DNA of 17,926 nucleotides from OMOG01 sp041485845 (GTDB lineage: Bacteria > Acidobacteriota > Terriglobia > Bryobacterales > Bryobacteraceae), in the NCBI GenBank assembly GCA_041485845.1, contig JBGPKH010000107.1, positions 1-17,926 on the forward strand, written 5' to 3'. Made by a program: the position numbers and the translations under genes. The notes below the pieces were generated by a model that did not search any database, had not been told where the DNA came from, and saw only the letters and a program-made list of their open reading frames with translations. Shown here in pieces: positions 1 through 6,022 of this stretch; the first letter of the stretch is position 1; every line of letters begins with the position of its first letter.

Positions 1-109
1 ATCTTGGGCATCACACCTCCTGCCATTAAGTCAAAATCTGGCAGTCTGTTTTAGCACATTCCTGGTGAAATGTCCAGAATGAGAGCCACACCCTGCATAG
101 ACTTGGCAC

Positions 110-129
110 GAACTGAACTGGACTGAACT
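110..129. repeat. Pentamer microsatellite beside the IS left end
   Basis: Four copies of a 5-bp unit GAACT/GGACT stand in tandem, ending five bases before the left terminal inverted repeat of the insertion sequence. The rest of 1-134 shows no convincing gene. The reverse-strand reading frame across it has no recognisable protein and runs through the IS end. I see no promoter or structured RNA in this flank. Confidence 0.6.
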
Positions 130-134
130 GGCCC

Positions 135-156
135 CTAGCTACTTCTTGGCGCAAAA
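135..156 (+). repeat. IS left terminal inverted repeat
   Basis: A 22-bp sequence identical to the reverse complement of 2195-2216. Identity stops abruptly on both the inner and outer sides, which fixes the IS boundary. It is expected to be the transposase binding and cleavage site. Confidence 0.9.
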
Positions 157-281
157 CTGACGGCTTAACCCGTATCGTTTGAGTGGGCACTTCTGTCCGA
201 AAGTGCATGGGCGGCGGAATCCGCCGCGGAACGCAACATATCTCGGTCAGTCCCGCAAAATTTTTTGAGTTATCCAAACAT

Positions 282-330
282 TTTACTTGCATTATGTCTT
301 GAGATATGTTTCACTATATATAGTGAAACA
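282..330 (+). promoter_or_regulatory. Candidate IS promoter overlapped by a 24-bp palindrome
   Basis: The stretch 257-330 is strikingly AT-rich for this genome. A possible promoter has a -35 of TTTACT (282-287) and a -10 of TATGTT (305-310) with a 17-bp spacer, each matching four of six consensus bases. A perfect 24-bp palindrome at 307-330 (half site TGTTTCACTATA) overlaps the -10 and the expected start point. That is the usual place for a repressor operator, and the same sequence could also fold as an mRNA hairpin over the start of the first IS gene. The palindrome is seen directly; promoter and operator roles are inferred. Confidence 0.4.
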
Positions 331-664
331 ACAAACCGCTGTCCGCATTCGCGATCGCCTCGTCGCGCGCCTTCCCGACGCCAGAGACATCCTCCGCGGC
401 TCCCTGCTCGATCGAATCATCCGCCACCGCAAGGGCTGTCCGAAGTGCGACCGTGGCGAAGGACATCCCGTAGCGGTTCTCGCCGTCGGCTATCCCGGCG
501 GGCGCACCCGCCAGTTCAGTCTTCGCAAACAACAGATCGCTCCTGTGAAACGCTGTCTGGCCAATTATCAAAAGCTGAAGTCGGCGATTGAGAGGATCTG
601 CGAGATCAACCAGCAACTGCTGCGCGCCGAGCCCGACGAGAAGGAGGGAAAGCAAGGCAAATGA
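323..664 (+). CDS. DUF6788-like IS accessory protein
   Basis: A small basic protein of about 113 residues. Its core runs LRGSLLDRIIRH, then a CPKC-DRGEGHP segment, a short beta-like stretch ending YPGGRTRQFSLRKQQI, and a helical C-terminus with NYQKLKSAIERICEINQQLL. This matches the layout I know for DUF6788, small proteins of unknown role with a paired-cysteine motif that may bind zinc or nucleic acid. The GTG at 323 was chosen because the only earlier start, TTG at 287, would precede the candidate transcription start and add a hydrophobic stretch encoded by the palindrome. Neither start has a clear Shine-Dalgarno sequence. The gene ends in an ATGA overlap with the transposase, so the two are probably translationally coupled. 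A role in regulating or assisting transposition is inferred from position only. Confidence 0.7.
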   Translation: MKQQTAVRIRDRLVARLPDARDILRGSLLDRIIRHRKGCPKCDRGEGHPVAVLAVGYPGGRTRQFSLRKQQIAPVKRCLANYQKLKSAIERICEINQQLLRAEPDEKEGKQGK

Positions 665-2085
665 TCACTCTGCGGTGCGTGTCTCAACCCCAATTCCCGG
701 AAGGGTTCGTGGAAGACGCAGTGGGTGACCTCTGGGAGCCCTGGATGCGCGAGGCCGATCGGTTATTGGAAGACGAGCAGTTGCTCGACGCCGTCTACCA
801 AGCTCTGGTGCGTCGCCATCCCAAGAGCCGCACGCGGGGACGTCTGGGAGCGCCCGCAGAGATTGTGGTGCGTATGCTGCTGCTCAAGCATATCCGCAAC
901 TGGAGTTTCGATGTGGTGGAGCGTGAAGTGCGGCCCAACCTTTTATACCGGCAGTTCACCCGCGTGGCTGCGGGCAAGGTGCCCGACGCCAAAACACTCG
1001 GCCGCCAGGCGCGGGCCTTGGGTCCGGAGGTAATCCAACAGATTCATCGGCGCGTGGTGGAACTGGCAGTGGAGCACAAGGTCGTGCCGGGCCGCAAGAT
1101 GAGAGTCGATACCACCGTGGTCGAGACCAACATCCACTATCCGACCGACAGCAGCTTGCTCGGCGATGGGAACCGCGTTTTGACGCGCCTGATGAAGAAG
1201 GTGACGGCTCTGGCCGGTGCGGTGGGGACCAAACTACGCAACCGGAGCCGTAGCGTGAAATTGCGAGTCCTGGACATCGCGCGAGCCGCCCGGTCAAAAG
1301 TTCCGCAGAGCCAGGAGAAGTTGAAGCAGGCTTATCGCAAACTGCTGGTTTCCACCGGTCGAGTGGTGGGGCAAGCAAAGCGCTTCTCCCAAGAGATCGC
1401 CGAGGGAGTGAAGCGGTCCGCCGACTTCCTGCAACAAGCTGCGCTGGAGGGACTGCGCCAGGAGATCGACACCATGGTGCCGCGCGTTCAACAGGTGATC
1501 CGGCAAACCAAAGCTCGCATCTTGGGAGGCGACACCCATGCCGAAGGCAAGCTCTTCAGCATCTTCGAGGAGTCCACGGAAGTCATTCGGAAAGGCAAGG
1601 CGGGAAAACCCAACGAATTCGGCAAGATGGTCAAGGTGCAGGAAGCCGAGAACCAGATCGTCACCCACTACGAGGTTTACGATCAGCGGCCGGCGGACAG
1701 CGATTTGCTGATTCCAGCGATTGAAGTCCATCGGCAGTGTACAGGCCGCACGCCCCACATGGCTGCAGGTGATGCCGGATTCTACTCGGCGAAGAATGTA
1801 GCCAAGGCACAGCAGGCTGGAGTGAAACGCGTTTCCGTTCCCAGCCGCTCCACCAAGAGCGCCTCCCTCAAGCGGGAGCAGAAGAAACGCTGGTTTAAGC
1901 GAGGTCAAAAATGGAGAACCGGATGCGAAGGACGCATTAGCGTCCTCAAACGGCGGCACGGACTCAACCGTTGCCGGTACAAGGGCGTTAGCGGAATGAA
2001 GCGCTGGACCGGACTCGGCGTGATCGCGGATAACCTCATCAACATCGGACGAGCCATCGACAAGCAACGGCAATCAGCCGAGTAA
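661..2085 (+). CDS. DDE transposase (ISNCY-like)
   Basis: This 474-residue protein is expected to bind the 22-bp ends of the element and catalyse its cutting and joining. An N-terminal DUF772-like helical region (about 20-135) includes RGRLGAPAEIVVRMLLLKHIRNWSFDVVE. The RNase H-like catalytic domain follows. Candidate metal-binding residues are D150 in RVDTTVVETNIHYPTD, D371 in AAGDAGFYSAKN and E423 in TGCEGRISVLKRRHG. The long insertion between D150 and D371 is lysine/arginine-rich and helical. The C-terminus (KGVSGMKRWTGLGVIADNLINI) is a typical end for IS4/IS5-fold enzymes. No frameshift or stop interrupts it, so it looks intact. Its ATG lies within the stop region of the DUF6788-like gene. 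ISNCY is my best family call; IS5 or IS1182 relatives are the alternatives. Confidence 0.9.
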   Translation: MITLRCVSQPQFPEGFVEDAVGDLWEPWMREADRLLEDEQLLDAVYQALVRRHPKSRTRGRLGAPAEIVVRMLLLKHIRNWSFDVVEREVRPNLLYRQFTRVAAGKVPDAKTLGRQARALGPEVIQQIHRRVVELAVEHKVVPGRKMRVDTTVVETNIHYPTDSSLLGDGNRVLTRLMKKVTALAGAVGTKLRNRSRSVKLRVLDIARAARSKVPQSQEKLKQAYRKLLVSTGRVVGQAKRFSQEIAEGVKRSADFLQQAALEGLRQEIDTMVPRVQQVIRQTKARILGGDTHAEGKLFSIFEESTEVIRKGKAGKPNEFGKMVKVQEAENQIVTHYEVYDQRPADSDLLIPAIEVHRQCTGRTPHMAAGDAGFYSAKNVAKAQQAGVKRVSVPSRSTKSASLKREQKKRWFKRGQKWRTGCEGRISVLKRRHGLNRCRYKGVSGMKRWTGLGVIADNLINIGRAIDKQRQSAE

Positions 2086-2118
2086 ACTCCTCTATCGATT
2101 CACCCCGATCCATTCATA

Positions 2119-2156
2119 CTCTCGCCGGAGAAATCCGGCGGGAGTTCTTTGTCTTT
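2119..2156 (+). terminator. Intrinsic terminator of the IS
   Basis: An 11-bp stem with one G-U pair (2119-2129 with 2134-2144) closes a GAAA tetraloop and is followed by a T-rich tail, TTCTTTGTCTTT. It lies 33 bp after the transposase stop and within the element, so it should end the IS transcript before the convergent metallo-beta-lactamase gene. Confidence 0.8.
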
Positions 2157-2194
2157 CCGCAGGCCCCCCCGAGGCCGCAGTCCGGCAAATGGAA

Positions 2195-2216
2195 TTTTGC
2201 GCCAAGAAGTAGCTAG
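2195..2216 (-). repeat. IS right terminal inverted repeat
   Basis: Perfect 22-bp partner of the left repeat. It lies 110 bp after the transposase stop codon and about 38 bp after the intrinsic terminator. Confidence 0.9.
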
Positions 2217-2233
2217 CCAGGCGCATTTTCAGG

Positions 2234-2255
2234 GCCGCGACCGAAGGGAGCGGTC
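2234..2255 (+). repeat. Dispersed REP-like repeat, single arm
   Basis: A 22-bp sequence beginning GCCGCGACCGAAGGG lies 17 bp outside the IS right end and 38 bp before the 3' end of the metallo-beta-lactamase gene. Nearly the same sequence occurs twice, as an inverted pair, inside the kinase gene (7262-7320). Bases 2238-2256 can fold into a short six-pair stem (CGACCG with CGGTCG) that might weakly terminate the minus-strand operon, although no T run follows. Confidence 0.65.
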
Positions 2256-2292
2256 GGACTGGGCACTGGCTACAAGCCGGCGCCACCCTCTC

Positions 2293-3168
2293 TCACTGCC
2301 GCGCTTCGGACTGCTTCTTGAGTTCTCTCCGGAACGCCTGCTCCCGCTCGGCGGCATATTTCTGGAATCCCTCCGGGTCGAGGAACGCATTGCGAGCGCC
2401 CTCCTTCATGCGGGCGTATTTCGCTTCCATGTCGTAGTAGTTTCCGTGCGCGCCCAGGAACACGTCGCAGGCGAAGGACTTCAAGACGCGGAACATGCGC
2501 TCGTAGTCCTGCGCAATCTGCGGATAGAGCGCGTTGCCCACCAACTTGTACCCGGCGTTCACATTGGGACTGCCCACCACGACCACGTTGTAGGTCCTGC
2601 CGCCTTCCGCGGCCTTCATCGTCCAGGTGGTGCAACCCTTGGTGTGCCCCGGCGTGAGGTGCGCCACCAGTACGGTGTCCCCGAGCTTCACTTCGTCGCC
2701 GTCGTGCAACACGCGATCCACCTTGGTGGGAGGGTATAACGAATTTGCCGACTTGCCGTACTGAAAGTTGCCCTTGCCGCCGGCTTCGATTTCGGGCGCA
2801 TCTGCATCCATCGCCATATAACGGGCTCCGGTCATTTCCTTGATTCGGGCGCTCCCCGCGCAGTGGTCCCAGTGCGCATGGCTGATCAGCAGGATCTTGA
2901 CGTCGCTGAAGCGAAATCCCAGCTTTTCCACGCTTCCCCGGATGAGTGCGACGGAGCTGTCGAGATTGCTATTGATCAGGATGTGCCCTTGCGGAGTTGT
3001 GATCAGGTAAGAAGCGAGCCCCTTGCTTCCCACATAGTAGATGTTGCCCATCACCTTGTGTGGCGGAAACGGCTGCGTCCAGTCGGCGTTGCCCTGTGCG
3101 AGCAGGCTGCCGGCGAACGCCAGTGTCACGATAGATAAACGGATCGGCATTGCCTTCGAGTATTTCAT
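2293..3168 (-). CDS. Subclass B3-type metallo-beta-lactamase fold hydrolase, exported
   Basis: About 291 residues, a normal length for exported subclass B3 enzymes, which hydrolyse beta-lactams in the periplasm using two zinc ions. A signal peptide (MPIRLSIVTLAFAGSLLAQG) precedes the mature start. The zinc motif HAHWDH is at about residues 97-102, followed by the B3-like LTPGHTKGCTTW and a late histidine in FLGAHGNYYDM, so all six expected ligands are present. VGSPNVNAGYKLVGN also fits the B3 subclass region that replaces the B1 cysteine ligand. The ATG at 3168 was chosen; ATG at 3150 is equally plausible, and neither has a strong Shine-Dalgarno sequence. Longer upstream extension is rejected because its composition is a shadow of the neighbouring gene. 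It follows the beta-propeller gene after 67 nt. True beta-lactam activity is likely but not certain, since environmental relatives can act on other substrates. Confidence 0.88.
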   Translation of the reverse strand: MKYSKAMPIRLSIVTLAFAGSLLAQGNADWTQPFPPHKVMGNIYYVGSKGLASYLITTPQGHILINSNLDSSVALIRGSVEKLGFRFSDVKILLISHAHWDHCAGSARIKEMTGARYMAMDADAPEIEAGGKGNFQYGKSANSLYPPTKVDRVLHDGDEVKLGDTVLVAHLTPGHTKGCTTWTMKAAEGGRTYNVVVVGSPNVNAGYKLVGNALYPQIAQDYERMFRVLKSFACDVFLGAHGNYYDMEAKYARMKEGARNAFLDPEGFQKYAAEREQAFRRELKKQSEARQ

Positions 3169-3235
3169 TTCGCGGCTGGAATGGCCAGTCATCGGAGGAA
3201 CCCGCGGCCATCCGGCGCGGGTCCCCCTTCCCGAT

Positions 3236-5266
3236 CTACTTGAACCCCGCGAAGCCTTCGACCACCCAGAGTTCCGTACGATTGGGAAATCCCACGCTGA
3301 AGGCGAGACGCTGGCCGCTAGGATGCGCCGAGAGATAATGCATCGCCCACATCGAGAGGCCCATTTCCTCCACCGGTCCTCCGTCCGCCGGGACGCGCCA
3401 CAGTGTGCTCGGAACTCCCCGGCTCGTAGTGCCGGTAGGCCGCTTGATGAAGACCAGATTCCGTCCGTCGTGCATCCAGGCGAGCCCGCCGAAGAACTCG
3501 AATGTTTCCGGTTTCGGGAGTTGCAGGACGGTTCGTGCGTCACCGCCGGCGATCGGCGCTGTCATCAACGTGTTGTTCGAGATGAACGCGATCCGCGTGC
3601 CGTCCGGCGACAACGCCATGGTGCGCGACCAGAGGTCTTTGGAACGATACAACTCCTTGGTACGGCCCGGTTCTAGATTATGCAGAACCAATGCGCCGCC
3701 GTAAGGGCTCTTGCTGTCAAGCTGAAAATAGAGGACCGACTTTCCGTCACTTGTCCACAGCGGCTTAGTCAGGAGCCCTTCGGCAAGAATCTTGGTTTCG
3801 CCGCTCTGCGCGTCGCACAGAAACAACCCGTCGCGCCCGGCCGAGCTGCCCTTGAGAAGAATGGTCTTCGCATCGGGGCTCCATCGAGGGTCCGTAAAGG
3901 CCTCCAGGCGAGGTGTGATCTCCCGGATCTTGCCGCTTGCCACGTCCAGAATCGCCAGGTTCGCGCTTTCGCCCGAAAGTTTTCCTGCCTGCATCCCCCA
4001 ACGAGTGCGGTAAACCATCTTCGTTCCGTCGGGAGACCAGTCGGAGCCGTCGTTTGTGCCCATCAGAAAACTGGTGGCGAGCGCCGGCGCGCCCGCGATT
4101 CTTCCGGTCTTCGTGTCGAGTTCCCCGGTCATGACATTGCTTCCTCCGCTACGCATAACGTAGTAGAACGAGCCCTGATTGGTGAGACACAGGCTATCGG
4201 ATCTGGTCACGTTGCCGATGTCGTGCCGGATCAGCACCGGCGCGCCGGCAGGCCGCCCGTTATCCACGCGTAGTCCATAGAGGCTGTTGTATCCGTGTCC
4301 TTCCACATCGCTGGTGAACACTATACCCTTGCCGTCAGGCGTCCAACCCGCCAGCCTGTCGTCGCCCGCCTGCCGGACCAGCGCGGTCTCCGTGCCGTCG
4401 GCGGTCGACATCAGAAAGATGTCTAGCTCCTGGCCATCCGTCAGGCGGCTGATCGCGATCCATCGCCCATCGGGCGATAGGAACGGCCTCCAGTTCTTCC
4501 TATCGACGTCTTTGATCTTCTGCGCGGACCCATCCTGCGTCGAGATCGTCCACAGCTCCCGTCGATCGCCTGTAGTCCGCGTAACAACGATGTGCCCGGC
4601 GGTCCAATTTCCCAGTGCCAGATACCCCTGCGCACCGTACAAGACCCGCTCGCCTGATCCGTCCAGGTTGATCAGTCGGATCTCGGCCTTGTCGCGAGTG
4701 GCCCAGGTATACGCCAATTGGCTGCTGTCCGGTGAGAAGACCGGGTCAAAGACCTTTTCGGCCGCCGGCGTCAAGCGCCGCTTTTGTCCGTTTACCAGAT
4801 CCAGAACCCAGATGCCTTCGTCGAAGTACGAGAGGAACCGCCCGTCCCCCGAAACATTGTACGCATTCAGTCCGTCCGCGCCCGGGATGTGCCGTGCCGT
4901 GACGCCCGTGCTCCGGGTGCCCGTTCCGGAACCGAGCCGATCCAGCCTGCCTCGCGCCGCCGTGGCGCTCTCGGCCTGGTCCGCGTAATCCCGCAGCAAG
5001 CGGTCGTACACTTTGCGGGCTTCCGCGTCGCCTAATTTTTCGTAACACTCGGCGGATTTCAGCAGGGCCTTGGCAGCCAGCGCGCGATTGGCGCCCGCCT
5101 CCTTCACCGCTTTCCCGTAGAGATCGATGGCGCCCTTCAAGTCGCCTTGCACAGTCTCCCTGGCCAGTGCCGCCTGCATCAGGTCGTTGGCTTTCTTGTC
5201 GTCCGCAGCCGCCGGGAAAGCTGCCGCCAGCAGCATCGTTAAGATGGCAATCGATATTCGTTTCAT
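3236..5266 (-). CDS. Exported TPR plus PD40 beta-propeller protein (TolB-like)
   Basis: A 676-residue exported protein. The signal peptide (MKRISIAILTMLLAAAFPAAA) is followed by a short tetratricopeptide-like helical region (about 25-110, GDLKGAIDLYGKAVKEAG and LLKSAECYEKLGDAEARKVYDRLL). The rest is a beta-propeller with repeated PD40 motifs: FSPDSSQLAYT, LSPDGRWIAIS, WTPDGKGIVFTS, WSPDGTKMVYRT, WSPDAKTILLKG, WTSDGKSVLYF, LSPDGTRIAFIS. Such proteins bind partners in the periplasm; no protease or kinase domain is attached. ATG 5266 is chosen because GGAGG stands five bases upstream. The ATG at 5278 actually contains that ribosome binding site. It begins 57 nt after the response regulator stop and is followed by the metallo-beta-lactamase, which suggests one transcript. 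Its ligand is unknown. Confidence 0.87.
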   Translation of the reverse strand: MKRISIAILTMLLAAAFPAAADDKKANDLMQAALARETVQGDLKGAIDLYGKAVKEAGANRALAAKALLKSAECYEKLGDAEARKVYDRLLRDYADQAESATAARGRLDRLGSGTGTRSTGVTARHIPGADGLNAYNVSGDGRFLSYFDEGIWVLDLVNGQKRRLTPAAEKVFDPVFSPDSSQLAYTWATRDKAEIRLINLDGSGERVLYGAQGYLALGNWTAGHIVVTRTTGDRRELWTISTQDGSAQKIKDVDRKNWRPFLSPDGRWIAISRLTDGQELDIFLMSTADGTETALVRQAGDDRLAGWTPDGKGIVFTSDVEGHGYNSLYGLRVDNGRPAGAPVLIRHDIGNVTRSDSLCLTNQGSFYYVMRSGGSNVMTGELDTKTGRIAGAPALATSFLMGTNDGSDWSPDGTKMVYRTRWGMQAGKLSGESANLAILDVASGKIREITPRLEAFTDPRWSPDAKTILLKGSSAGRDGLFLCDAQSGETKILAEGLLTKPLWTSDGKSVLYFQLDSKSPYGGALVLHNLEPGRTKELYRSKDLWSRTMALSPDGTRIAFISNNTLMTAPIAGGDARTVLQLPKPETFEFFGGLAWMHDGRNLVFIKRPTGTTSRGVPSTLWRVPADGGPVEEMGLSMWAMHYLSAHPSGQRLAFSVGFPNRTELWVVEGFAGFK

Positions 5267-5323
5267 ATCCGCCTCCATCCAGTGAGGTTAAAGAAGCCAT
5301 GTTTGGCCGCCGCCTTGCGTCTG

Positions 5324-6022
5324 TCACGTTTCCGTCTCGTTTTCCGCTGGATCTGCAAACCGGTATCCCAGCCCGCGCACGCTCAAGAGGTAACGCGGTT
5401 CTCCCGGTCTCGCTTCCAATTTCCGGCGCAGGTTCAACATGTGATTGTCCACCACGCGATCGGTGATCGAGACGCCGTTGCCCCAGACCTGCCCGATGAG
5501 CTGGTCGCGGCCTAAGAGACGTCCCCGCGCCTGGATCAGCGCCGCCAGCAGTTTGAACTCGAGCGGCGTCAACTCCACCATCGCTCCCGCACGCCGTGCG
5601 AGGCACCGCGCAAAATCCACTTCGACCTCGCCGAACCGGTACACCTCCGCCCGCTCTCCCCCGGTGCGGCGCAATACGGCTTTGATTCGCGCGCACAGCT
5701 CCAGGGGGCTGAAAGGCTTGGTGACGTAGTCGTCGGCGCCCAATCCCAAGCCCAGCACCTTCTCCGCCTCCATCGCGCGCGCCGTCAGCAGGATGATCGG
5801 CGTCTTCACACCGGCGCTTCGTAGCTCCCGGCATATGGTGAACCCGTCCTTGCGCGGCAGCATGATATCCAGCAGGATGAGATCGAATGCGACGCTGCGG
5901 GCGCGCTCCGACGCAATCGCGCCGTCTCCCACCACCTCCACGGCGTAGCCTTCGATCGTCAGATCGTTGCGCAGCCCCAGCGCAATACCCGGCTCGTCCT
6001 CCACCACCAGAATCCGGATCAT
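5324..6022 (-). CDS. OmpR/PhoB-family response regulator
   Basis: A 232-residue transcription factor. The receiver domain (1-120) has the acidic pocket E8/D9, phospho-acceptor D52 in LILLDIMLPRKDG, the conserved threonine in IILLTAR and the lysine in DDYVTKPF. The C-terminal winged helix (about 130-222) contains LTPLEFKLLAAL, the recognition region ITDRVVDNHMLNLRRKLE and the wing VRGLGYRF. The start overlaps the kinase stop as ATGA, so the two proteins are translationally coupled and are almost certainly partners. Target promoters cannot be read from the sequence; the two exported-protein genes directly downstream are the obvious candidates. Confidence 0.95.
   Translation of the reverse strand: MIRILVVEDEPGIALGLRNDLTIEGYAVEVVGDGAIASERARSVAFDLILLDIMLPRKDGFTICRELRSAGVKTPIILLTARAMEAEKVLGLGLGADDYVTKPFSPLELCARIKAVLRRTGGERAEVYRFGEVEVDFARCLARRAGAMVELTPLEFKLLAALIQARGRLLGRDQLIGQVWGNGVSITDRVVDNHMLNLRRKLEARPGEPRYLLSVRGLGYRFADPAENETET

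Larger units (their letters stand above)
135..2216 (+). mobile_element. Complete insertion sequence, DDE transposase, two genes
   Basis: The element is about 2.08 kb and is bounded by perfect 22-bp terminal inverted repeats at 135-156 and 2195-2216. The left one begins CTAGCTACTTCTTGG and the right one is its exact reverse complement. Inside are a DUF6788-like gene, a DDE transposase and an intrinsic terminator, all on the plus strand. The only flank duplication visible is a CC dinucleotide on each side (133-134 and 2217-2218), too short to be called a target duplication with confidence. The transposase resembles proteins usually filed as ISNCY (IS5/IS4-like fold). The family name comes from memory of conserved motifs, not a search. 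Intact ends and intact genes suggest a recent, possibly active copy. Confidence 0.88.

Noticed and set aside
26..292. Reverse-strand 88-residue reading frame at the left edge
   Set aside because: It crosses the IS left terminal repeat, has no recognisable domain and shows no ribosome binding site.
133..2218. Target site duplication of the IS
   Set aside because: Only CC is shared by both flanks, which is expected by chance in GC-rich DNA.
4746..5834. Long Arg/Gly-rich reverse-strand frame overlapping the propeller and regulator genes
   Set aside because: It is a frame shadow caused by high GC; both overlapped genes have intact domains in their own frames.
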